Below, one piece after another: positions 1 to 6,061 of a stretch of 8,830 bases of DNA; positions within the stretch are counted from its first letter, which is position 1, and every line of letters starts with the position of its first letter. The notes under the pieces were generated by a model that did no database searches, had not been told where the DNA came from, and was given only the letters and a program-made list of their open reading frames with translations. The translations under genes and the position numbers were made by a program. The stretch covers positions 1 to 8,830 of the forward strand of contig CABQHR010000066.1 of the NCBI GenBank assembly GCA_902463875.1, in the 5' to 3' direction. The stretch comes from an uncultured Collinsella sp. (lineage in GTDB: Bacteria > Actinomycetota > Coriobacteriia > Coriobacteriales > Coriobacteriaceae).

Positions 1-252
1 GCCCTCGTAGCCGGCGCCGGCTCACGCGTCTTCGCCGACTGCTTACGCAAGACCATCATGTCACGAGCAGCCGAAACCGTCCCCACCGACCCAAACGGCC
101 CCGCCGCCACCATGGACCGAAGCTTCCTACTACACCACATAGCCTCAAGCTTCGTAGGAATGGTCCAATGGTGGGCATGGCACAACTTTCAAGCCCCAAA
201 AGAGGACGTAGCCAAAGACTACCTATCAGCCATAAAACCCCTCTTCAACTAA
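1..252 (+). CDS. TetR/AcrR-type regulator, C-terminal fragment
   Basis: The reading frame is open from the first base of the window to a TAA at 250-252 and gives the last 83 residues of a protein whose start lies to the left. The end of the fragment (HHIASSFVGMVQWWAWHNF, then a PKEDVA stretch and an amphipathic last helix) resembles the C-terminal ligand-binding/dimerisation domain of TetR-family repressors of the TetR_C_8/DhaS-like kind, which typically carry a small-Gly-hydrophobic-WW pattern followed by a PEE/PKE motif. The DNA-binding helix-turn-helix would be in the missing N-terminal part, so neither target nor ligand can be inferred. The codons are unlike the rest of the window: I count four TCA, three CTA, one TTA, two ATA and two CGA in 83 codons. 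It converges with larD. The family call is by recognition only and the gene is partial. Confidence 0.7.
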   Translation, partial: ALVAGAGSRVFADCLRKTIMSRAAETVPTDPNGPAATMDRSFLLHHIASSFVGMVQWWAWHNFQAPKEDVAKDYLSAIKPLFN

Positions 253-408
253 GTAAGGAGCTCATCCCAAAGCATCGCCCCAACCCAGGGCGCCACGCAT
301 CCCAAAGTGTCACTCGCGCTTCAACGCCCCTACCAGCAACAAGCCCCTCCCATCCAATTTCAGATATATATGTTGGGTTGCTTGTACGAATACAGCCAAG
401 AATGCCTA
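253..408. other. Intergenic stretch without recognised feature
   Basis: This lies between the TetR stop and the structured element that follows larD. It contains a short AT-rich patch around 361-371 but no convincing promoter pair, and no open frame that looks like a gene on either strand. I found no hairpin close to the TetR stop, so TetR transcription probably ends in the bidirectional hairpin at 450-492. Confidence 0.5.
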
Positions 409-533
409 GGGCTCGGTAAGGGTTAACTTCCCAACGCATTCCGCAGGACGCAAAAAGGCTCGCCGCACAAAGTGCGCAGCGAGCCTTTTTGCATGTCCGA
501 GGACGCGTTGGGAAGTTAACCCTTACCGAGCCC
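409..533 (-). repeat. Nested inverted-repeat element, copy 1 (downstream of larD)
   Basis: Outer arms 409-437 and 505-533 are a perfect 29-bp inverted repeat. Inside, on the + strand, comes an 8-nt segment ATTCCGCA (438-445) opposite GAGGAC (499-504). Then GGAC (446-449) pairs with GTCC (495-498), a 2-nt bulge AT follows (493-494), and an inner 14-bp hairpin spans 450-463/479-492 with a further 5-bp stem and a 3-nt loop on top. The element begins 24 nt beyond the larD stop. Copy 2 at 2841-2967 has the same plan with different arm and hairpin sequences but the same internal loop. The inner part can act as a terminator; the role of the long outer stem is unknown. I do not recognise it as a named element. 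Confidence 0.8.
450..492. terminator. Bidirectional intrinsic terminator hairpin inside copy 1
   Basis: The stem GCAAAAAGGCTCGC (450-463) pairs with 479-492. A CA bulge at 477-478 separates it from a 5-bp stem (464-468/472-476) with loop AAA on the + strand. The A5/T5 tracts at the base give a U-run in either direction. It can therefore end larD transcripts on the minus strand and TetR transcripts on the + strand. Confidence 0.8.
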
Positions 534-557
534 GGACCTTATAGAGCCGTCCTTCGA

Positions 558-1289
558 CTAGAACATGCCCAAGAAACCATGCACAAACAGTGCAGCCAAG
601 ATAGCACCGACAAACGGAGCGATGCCAGGAACGAGCAGGCCGTACTTCCAGTTGTTATCAGCCTTGTTCTTGATCGGCAGCACCTGATAGGCCATGCGAG
701 GACCAAGGTCACGAGCCTGGTTCATGGCGAAGCCGGTGATGCCGCCCATGCCCATGCCAACGGCCCAAACGATCAGGCCGACGCAGATTGCGAGCATCAG
801 AACGTTCTCGCCGGCGCGGCTAGCAGCAGCAAGGATAGCGCTGATGAACACGAAGGTGCAGATAGCCTCGCAGAAGAAGTTACGGACATAGTTCGTACCC
901 TCGGTGGTGGGGTTGGTCGAGAAGATGTTGCGCTGGGCAATGGGGTCGACGACGCCCTCGGAAGCCTTGAACTCATCGGCATACATAAGCCAAGCGATTA
1001 CGGCGCCCACAAAGCCGCCGAGCATATCGGCAATCATGAAGGGGATGCAGCTGCTCCACGGCACCAGGCCGACGATGCACTGGGCAAGCACCATGGCGGG
1101 GTTCATGCACACGGCACCGCCAAAGACAAACAGGCAGACCGAGATGCCAAAAGACCAGGTGGTGATGGCAAACATATGGCCGGAGCCCTGATACTTGGTG
1201 CCCTTGAGCACGGTATCGCAGTGCACGCCCACGCCAAAGACGATCATGAGGGCAGTTGCGCCGAATTCGCAGAGGAGTTTGGTAAGCAT
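558..1289 (-). CDS. larD: Lactic-acid aquaglyceroporin (LarD-type MIP channel)
   Basis: This is a 243-residue integral membrane protein of the major intrinsic protein family, whose members have six membrane helices and two half-helices. The first NPA box is at residues 63-65. The second is altered to N-Q-A at 190-192, followed by RDLGPR; the Arg at 193 is the selectivity-filter position and the Asp at 194 is typical of glycerol-facilitator-like channels. The N-terminal FGVGVHC and LKGTKY..GSGH segments and the C-terminal PGIAPFVGA match, from memory, the LarD group found with lactate racemase in lactobacilli, where LarD passes D- and L-lactic acid. It starts with ATG 49 nt after the larA stop, with AAGG upstream of the ATG, and is probably co-transcribed with larA. 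A plain glycerol/water facilitator is the alternative, but the neighbour makes lactate the better call. Confidence 0.88.
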   Translation of the reverse strand: MLTKLLCEFGATALMIVFGVGVHCDTVLKGTKYQGSGHMFAITTWSFGISVCLFVFGGAVCMNPAMVLAQCIVGLVPWSSCIPFMIADMLGGFVGAVIAWLMYADEFKASEGVVDPIAQRNIFSTNPTTEGTNYVRNFFCEAICTFVFISAILAAASRAGENVLMLAICVGLIVWAVGMGMGGITGFAMNQARDLGPRMAYQVLPIKNKADNNWKYGLLVPGIAPFVGAILAALFVHGFLGMF

Positions 1290-1338
1290 AAAACCTTATC
1301 TTTCTTGTCGGTTAAAAACGATTCGTTTAGGCCGCGCG

Positions 1339-2616
1339 CTAGTGCTGCGCGACGACAACGCCCAGGCCATCGGGAATAACGGCAACCTTGGCATCGGCAC
1401 CCTTCATCTCAAAGGCGAGCTTGAGCGCCTCCTCGATAGTGTTGACCGGCGTCATGTGCATGTCCTTGATCATCTGGTGATCGCACAGGTCGGTAACCAT
1501 GATCACGGGGTGATGTGCCAGGATACGGGCGAAGATCTGGCTCGTCCACTGGTCGGGCAGGGTCTCGTCCTTGGGACGGTCGATGCAGGCGCGCTCGAAC
1601 TCAGCCGGATCGTTATCGGCGATGTTGTGATAGAAGCCCTCGCCACCGTGACCGTCGGCACAACCGGCGACGTCGATGATCACGCCGCCCTCGGGAAGCG
1701 TGGCCTCGGCAGCGCACATGCCCTTCACGGCCTGATAGATGTTCTGATCGAGCGGGTAGCCACCGTTGGTGGTGATGGCGATCTCGCACTCAACGGGCTC
1801 AACGCCGGCAAGGCTCTTCACGAACTCGCAGCCAGCCTCGTGCGCCTTGTGGATGTCGCCGGCAAAGGAGCCAATGACCTCGTGCTTGCCGTTGAGCACA
1901 ACGTTGAGCACAAAGGCAAGGTGAGCCATCTCGGCGGCGGCGAACATGTCCTCGCTCACGTGGTTGTGGCACAGGTTGCCGGCACGCGAGTGGGAATCGT
2001 TCACAAACTGACCGTTGTGGTTGTACATGATGGTCTTGTAGCTGGCGATGCCAGGCAGGACGGACTTGCGGCTACCAGAGAAACCGGCAAAGAAGTGCGG
2101 CTCAATAAAGCCCTCGGCAAGCAGCAGATCGCAATCGGCGGCAATCTTGTTGATGATGCACTCGCCACCAGAAGGCAGGGTGCCGATCTTTTTCATCATG
2201 CTGTCGTCGGTCGCGACATGCATGACGATCTCCTCGTTAGCGACGATCTCCTCGCCGTACTTGTTAACGAGTTCCTCGTGCGTCGAGGGGCGATGCATGC
2301 CGGTCGCGACCAGGATGCGCACACGTGCCTCAGGAGCGGCAGCGTGGATGTGATGCAGCAGAATAGGCATCGTCACACGCGAGGGAACGGGACGCGTATG
2401 GTCGGAGCTAATGATGACGATATCCTTCTTGCCAGCACAAAGCTCCTCGAGCGAAGGCGAGCCATAAGGGTTGGCAAGTGACTCCTCTACCAGCTCTTCC
2501 TGAGATTTTGTAGTCTTAAACTCGTTTTGATGACCTTCCATCACACCCGCGAAGTTCTTATCCTCGAGCTCCAGATGCAACGTTTTGTGGTCAAACGGCA
2601 GTTCACATTCAAACAA
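1339..2616 (-). CDS. larA: Nickel-pincer lactate racemase LarA
   Basis: LarA interconverts D- and L-lactate in the cytoplasm by hydride transfer to a nickel pincer nucleotide cofactor bound to a lysine. Using a TTG start at 2614-2616 the product has 425 residues. Residues known from the Lactobacillus plantarum enzyme then fall at identical numbers: Asp72 and Arg75 (SSDHTRPVP), His108 (GMHRPSTHEE), His174, Lys184 (the cofactor lysine, in SRKSVLPGIASYK), His200, Gln295 and Lys298. The frame is open upstream to an ATG at 2757, but those extra 47 residues do not resemble the family. A GAGGG/AGGAAG ribosome-binding sequence sits before the TTG. larD follows 49 nt downstream. Cofactor genes larB, larC and larE are not in the window and must lie elsewhere if the enzyme is active. 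All catalytic residues are present. Confidence 0.95.
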   Translation of the reverse strand: MFECELPFDHKTLHLELEDKNFAGVMEGHQNEFKTTKSQEELVEESLANPYGSPSLEELCAGKKDIVIISSDHTRPVPSRVTMPILLHHIHAAAPEARVRILVATGMHRPSTHEELVNKYGEEIVANEEIVMHVATDDSMMKKIGTLPSGGECIINKIAADCDLLLAEGFIEPHFFAGFSGSRKSVLPGIASYKTIMYNHNGQFVNDSHSRAGNLCHNHVSEDMFAAAEMAHLAFVLNVVLNGKHEVIGSFAGDIHKAHEAGCEFVKSLAGVEPVECEIAITTNGGYPLDQNIYQAVKGMCAAEATLPEGGVIIDVAGCADGHGGEGFYHNIADNDPAEFERACIDRPKDETLPDQWTSQIFARILAHHPVIMVTDLCDHQMIKDMHMTPVNTIEEALKLAFEMKGADAKVAVIPDGLGVVVAQH

Positions 2617-2625
2617 TGATGAGCG

Positions 2626-2635
2626 CCCTCTTCCT
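2626..2635 (-). promoter_or_regulatory. Ribosome-binding site of larA, supports TTG start
   Basis: On the minus strand AGGAAGAGGG ends 9 nt before the TTG at 2616-2614. No in-frame ATG or GTG lies near it. Together with the 425-residue alignment to known LarA this decides the start. Confidence 0.65.
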
Positions 2636-2746
2636 TTCAACTGACACACTAGATAAACCGTTGGAAGGATACGCCGCTCACCGAAAAACACCACCGTCCA
2701 CCGACTCATTAACACAACGTTCATATTTGACCCACAACAAAACGAC

Positions 2747-2768
2747 CGCGATCCCAAAGGGGACCGCG
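2747..2768 (-). terminator. Terminator-like hairpin upstream of larA
   Basis: CGCGATCCC (2747-2755) pairs with GGGACCGCG (2760-2768) across a 4-nt loop. The only mismatch, A2751/C2764, is a U-G wobble on the minus strand. On that strand the stem is followed after 4 nt by TTTTGTTG. It could be a second terminator behind ppc, or an attenuator if a larA transcript starts to its right. Confidence 0.5.
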
Positions 2769-2840
2769 ACCGCTACAGTCGTAAGGCGAGAAGCGCACTT
2801 TATTCTCATCAGCCCCCAATCCCTGAAGACCGAGGACGAA

Positions 2841-2967
2841 GGGACCCGACGGGTTTCCCTCTGAATGCATTCCGCAGCACGAAGCCCCCTTATCCGCAGC
2901 TCCGAAGGAGCAGGATAAGGGGGCTTCAAGTGCGAGGACGCATTCAGAGGGAAACCCATCGGGTCCC
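2841..2967 (-). repeat. Nested inverted-repeat element, copy 2 (downstream of ppc)
   Basis: Outer arms 2841-2868 and 2940-2967 form 28 bp with a single mismatch, C2850/A2958, which is G-U on the minus strand. Internal segments ATTCCGCA (2869-2876) and GAGGAC (2934-2939) are identical to copy 1. GCAC (2877-2880) pairs with GTGC (2930-2933), a compensated change from copy 1's GGAC/GTCC. A 2-nt bulge AA (2928-2929) follows. The inner hairpin is 2881-2895/2913-2927, 15 perfect base pairs, with a smaller 5-bp hairpin at its tip (2899-2911). It starts 23 nt beyond the ppc stop. Unlike copy 1 it has no U-tract, so it is not a textbook terminator. Confidence 0.8.
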
Positions 2968-2990
2968 GGTGAGAGCCACAGGGCTATCGA

Positions 2991-5804
2991 TTACCCCGTG
3001 TTCTGCAAACCTGCCGAGACGCCGGTCACAGTCGAAAGAATCAGGCTCATGTACTCGGCCTTCTTCTCCTCCGCCATCTCGTCCTGGTTCATACGCACCT
3101 CGCGAAGGGCGCGGACCTGGGCGATGGACAGGGCGTCGACGTAGGGGTTGCGCACGCGGACAGCGCAGCCAAGCACGCGGCGGCGCTGTAGCGGCCACTC
3201 GTCACCGACGATGGCAAGGACCCACTTACGGGTGAGCTGCATCTCGGTGAAGACCTTCTCGGACAGATCCTGGCGATCGCCCAGGTGCAGGTACATCTTG
3301 GCGATGCGCTGATCGGTCTTAGCGATCGACATCTCGATGTTGTCGATAAAGGTGCGGAAGAACGGCCACTCCTGGTAGGCAGCCTTGAGCTGGTCAAGGT
3401 CGCCCAACTGCTCGCAGGCGGTGCCCAGGCCGTACCAAGCGGCCAAGTTAATGCGTGCCTGGCTCCAGCTGAAGATCCACGGAATGGTACGCAGGTCGTC
3501 GAGCGACTTGGCGCCCAGGCCGCGCTTGGCGGGACGTGAGCCGATCGGCAGCAGACCGACCTCGGTCAACGGCGTCACGGTCGAGAACCACGGTGTAAAG
3601 TCCTCGGTGTTCAGCAGGTCCAGATAGCGCTCGTGGCTTGCGGCGTTGAGCTTCTCGGCCATATCCCAGAATTTCTGCGTGGTCTCGGTGTTGGTCTTCT
3701 CGACGCTCGGGGCCGACTGCAAAAGCGTTGCGGCGGCAACGGACTCAACATGGCGCTGAGCCAGCGTGCGGTTGCCGTAACGGGCAAAGATGACCTCGCC
3801 CTGCTCGGTGAGCTTAAAGAAGCAGTTGACCGAACCCTTGGGCTGCGCCAGCACGGCCTTGTTGGCCGGGCCGCCGCCACGGCCCACGGCACCGCCGCGA
3901 CCGTGCATGAGCACCAGGTCGATATCGTTCTTCTCGGCCCACTTGGCAATGCGCTCCTGCGCGGAGTGCAGCGCGAGCATAGCCGTGGTAGGACCGGCAT
4001 CCTTGGAGGAGTCGGAGTAGCCCAGCATGACCTCCATGCGGCGGTTAGTCTGGGCAAGGCGCTTTTGCACCACGGGCAGCGTAAGCATCTGGTCGAGCAC
4101 GTCGACGCAGCCCTCGAGGTCCTCGAGCTGCTCGAACAGCGGGATCACGTCGAGCTCGGGGACATCCTCCTCGTGTGCAAAGGACAGGTGGGCAAGCTCA
4201 AAGACGTCGGCCACATGCTGAGCGCTCTTGGTGAACGAGATGATGTAGCGGTGCGCCATCTTCTTGCCGTAGCGCTTTTGGATGGAGCCGATAGCGCGGA
4301 AGGTGTCGATGACCTCGCGCGTCATGGGCTGCAGGTCGCCATGGATACCGTTCTCGTGAATATCCTTGAGGGCGCGGGCGTGCACCACGGAGTGCTGACG
4401 GAACTCCATCTCGACCATATGGAAGCCGAAGGACTCGACCTGCCAGATGATGGTCTGGACCGGGCCGTAGGCAGCACGGACGGCACCGCAGGCGGCCAGG
4501 GAGCGCTGAACGACACGCAGGTCATCCAAGAACTCGTCTGCGCTGTGGTACATGGTGTCGGTGATGCGACGCACGGTGGCGTTCAGACGGTCGGCCATGA
4601 CGAGCATGACGGCGCGATGCGGCTCGTGCTCGGAGATCAGCTCAGCGCGTGCGGTGTACTGGGTGCTCATCTCGACCTGATGGTTCCACAGGTTGATGAG
4701 CTCGGCAGACGGCTTGCTGTAGGTGGCCTCGAGCGTGAGGTTGCGGCCGATGCGGCGGCACTTGTCCTCGAGCTTGAGCACCATGTGGGTGAAGTACTTG
4801 GCGGCGACCTCACGGCTCACCTTGGCGGTGACGTTGGGGTTACCGTCGCGGTCGGAACCGATCCAGCTGCCGGGATGGAAGAACGCCGGGCACAGCGGCG
4901 GCACGGTACCCGCCTTGTCGCCCAGCACCCAGTCGTCAAAACGACGATAGATAACGGGGATGACGTCGAACAGCGTGTTATCGAAGATGTCGATGATGGT
5001 ATCGGCTTCCTCGACCGGCGTGGGCTTCTTGAGCGCGATGGGGCTCGTACGCACCAGGGCGTCGATTTCCTGCAGCATATGGCGCTCGTTCTCCACCAGG
5101 TCGGAGCCGCCCAGGCGCGGACGCTCCTCCAGCAGGTTGGAAATACGGCGAATCTTGCCCTCGACGGCCTTACGACGGGCCTCGGTGGGATGTGCGGTAA
5201 AGACAGGGTGGAACTCCAGCTTGTCGAGCAGCTCGTTGGCGCCCTCGACACCCATCTCGTTTACCAACTGGTGATAGGCGACGGTGAGCTCGTTGGCGGG
5301 ATCGACCTCGGTATCGGTCGATGCGCCGGCCTCGCGCTCGCGCAGCTGCGCCACGCGGTAGTTCTCCTCCGACAGGTTTGCCAGATGGAAGAAGCTCGTA
5401 AAGGCGCGGACGATAACCTGCTGCTTATCGAGCGGCAGACTGTCGATCAGATCAACGACCTCGCGAAACGCCACGGCGGTGGGCTCATCGGCAGTGGGCA
5501 CGCCCTGCTCGTCGACGGACTCGTCGGCAGCACGGGTGCCGGGGTTTCCGGCGTTGGCCACAATCTCGGCTGTCAAAATCTTGTCGAACAGGTCCGCGAT
5601 CTCGGGATCATACTCGCTAAGCACACGGCGCTCCAGGCGCAAGAACAGCGCCAGATTGTCGCGCAGCTCCTCGGGGATCTCGATCTCAGCGAGACGCTCC
5701 TTGGATTCGGCATTCGAGCCGATTCGGTTAACGAGGCGGTTGACCACGGCAGCGACGCGCGCCGCGGCTTCGGGTACAGACTGGTTGCTTAGGTTCTCAG
5801 CCAC
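2991..5804 (-). CDS. ppc: Phosphoenolpyruvate carboxylase
   Basis: The enzyme carboxylates PEP with bicarbonate to oxaloacetate and phosphate; it is cytoplasmic and anaplerotic, and in anaerobes feeds the reductive branch to malate and succinate. Counted from the GTG start (937 residues), the catalytic-His motif FTAHPTE is near 202-208, the GSWIGSDRDGNPNV motif at 312-325, GYSDSSKDAG at 595-604 and the mobile-loop motif HGRGGAVGRGGGP at 634-646. RNPYVDALS lies near the C-terminus, which ends in the family's QNTG. Length matches bacterial PEPC (about 880-940) and nothing is missing. Two starts compete. ATG at 5814-5816 has AGGAGG only 1 nt away, too close. GTG at 5802-5804 has GGGAGG 4 nt away and is preferred; the alternative adds four residues. 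A promoter lies upstream and the nested inverted-repeat element follows the stop. Confidence 0.97.
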   Translation of the reverse strand: MAENLSNQSVPEAAARVAAVVNRLVNRIGSNAESKERLAEIEIPEELRDNLALFLRLERRVLSEYDPEIADLFDKILTAEIVANAGNPGTRAADESVDEQGVPTADEPTAVAFREVVDLIDSLPLDKQQVIVRAFTSFFHLANLSEENYRVAQLREREAGASTDTEVDPANELTVAYHQLVNEMGVEGANELLDKLEFHPVFTAHPTEARRKAVEGKIRRISNLLEERPRLGGSDLVENERHMLQEIDALVRTSPIALKKPTPVEEADTIIDIFDNTLFDVIPVIYRRFDDWVLGDKAGTVPPLCPAFFHPGSWIGSDRDGNPNVTAKVSREVAAKYFTHMVLKLEDKCRRIGRNLTLEATYSKPSAELINLWNHQVEMSTQYTARAELISEHEPHRAVMLVMADRLNATVRRITDTMYHSADEFLDDLRVVQRSLAACGAVRAAYGPVQTIIWQVESFGFHMVEMEFRQHSVVHARALKDIHENGIHGDLQPMTREVIDTFRAIGSIQKRYGKKMAHRYIISFTKSAQHVADVFELAHLSFAHEEDVPELDVIPLFEQLEDLEGCVDVLDQMLTLPVVQKRLAQTNRRMEVMLGYSDSSKDAGPTTAMLALHSAQERIAKWAEKNDIDLVLMHGRGGAVGRGGGPANKAVLAQPKGSVNCFFKLTEQGEVIFARYGNRTLAQRHVESVAAATLLQSAPSVEKTNTETTQKFWDMAEKLNAASHERYLDLLNTEDFTPWFSTVTPLTEVGLLPIGSRPAKRGLGAKSLDDLRTIPWIFSWSQARINLAAWYGLGTACEQLGDLDQLKAAYQEWPFFRTFIDNIEMSIAKTDQRIAKMYLHLGDRQDLSEKVFTEMQLTRKWVLAIVGDEWPLQRRRVLGCAVRVRNPYVDALSIAQVRALREVRMNQDEMAEEKKAEYMSLILSTVTGVSAGLQNTG

Positions 5805-5808
5805 GTTT

Positions 5809-5814
5809 CCTCCC
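5809..5814 (-). promoter_or_regulatory. Ribosome-binding site of ppc, favours GTG start
   Basis: GGGAGG on the minus strand stands 4 nt before the GTG at 5804-5802. A second AGGAGG (5818-5823) stands 1 nt before the in-frame ATG at 5816. Spacing favours the GTG. Confidence 0.55.
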
Positions 5815-5848
5815 ATTCCTCCTTCTATGCACGTAACATGCGGTATTC

Positions 5849-5876
5849 ATTATAGGCGCTTGCGAAATACTTTCGA
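5849..5876 (-). promoter_or_regulatory. ppc promoter, sigma-70/SigA type
   Basis: On the minus strand a perfect TATAAT (5854-5849) lies 16 nt downstream of TCGAAA (5876-5871), which matches TTGACA at 4 of 6 positions. The predicted transcript starts near 5842 and has a leader of roughly 38 nt before the GTG start. Confidence 0.65.
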
Positions 5877-5909
5877 CACTGATTGCGCTTTACCACACAA
5901 AAGTATTTT
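5863..5909. promoter_or_regulatory. Pair of small palindromes over the ppc -35 region, possible operator
   Basis: CGAAATACTTTCG (5863-5875) is a perfect palindrome around a 3-nt centre and overlaps the -35 box. AAAAGTATTTT (5899-5909) is a similar palindrome whose centre is 35 bp away. Together they form a 9-bp inverted repeat (AAATACTTT / AAAGTATTT). The position suits a repressor or activator of ppc; the protein is unknown and the sites are AT-rich, so chance is not excluded. Confidence 0.4.
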
Positions 5910-5968
5910 CTGCATTGCAAGGGTTTTTGCTCTAAATGGTCGTATTTCTCGGTGGACGGCATACACAA

Positions 5969-6004
5969 ACGGGGGCATTCCGCATAAATGCGAAACACCC
6001 CCGT
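5969..6004 (-). terminator. hisS terminator hairpin
   Basis: ACGGGGG (5969-5975) pairs with CCCCCGT (5998-6004). An inner 8-bp stem (5978-5985/5988-5995) has a 2-nt loop and one C-A mismatch that is G-U on the minus strand. On the minus strand it is followed by TTTGTGT. It sits 57 nt after the hisS stop and upstream of the ppc promoter. It contains the 10-mer GCATTCCGCA also found in both nested inverted-repeat elements. Confidence 0.75.
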
Positions 6005-6061
6005 AACAATCGCTCGCAATGGACGAGACACTCAAGCGGACCCGCAGCTCAAAATGATGCG

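Larger units (their letters stand above)
2617..2840 (-). other. larA upstream region and leader
   Basis: This is the stretch of about 220 nt between larA and the element after ppc. It holds the hairpin at 2747-2768 and the larA ribosome-binding site. I see AT-rich patches on the minus strand around 2715-2740 and a TATCTA near 2654, but no -35/-10 pair good enough to call. The larA promoter must lie here unless ppc transcripts read through. Confidence 0.4.

Noticed and set aside
489..2481. Two long + strand open frames opposite larD and larA (489-1379 and 1195-2481)
   Set aside because: Complementary-register shadows of clearly identified genes.
2617..2757. N-terminal extension of larA to the upstream ATG
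   Set aside because: The extra 47 residues match nothing in the family, and the 425-residue form aligns residue for residue with known LarA numbering.
2747..2785. T-box-like sequence (GGGGACCGCGAC on the + strand)
   Set aside because: It lacks the TGG of the conserved T-box sequence, has no specifier structure, and no + strand gene follows.
409..2967. Insertion sequence ends or a CRISPR repeat pair
   Set aside because: There is no transposase and no target duplication, only two copies with different arm sequences, and no spacer array; conservation is confined to the internal loop and its flanking pairs.
3633..5792. Open frame of 719 codons on the + strand, antisense to ppc
   Set aside because: It lies in the register exactly complementary to ppc codons and exists because ppc lacks TTA, CTA and TCA there. 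Its protein sequence shows no family and is rich in H, D, G, V and L as expected from complemented codons.
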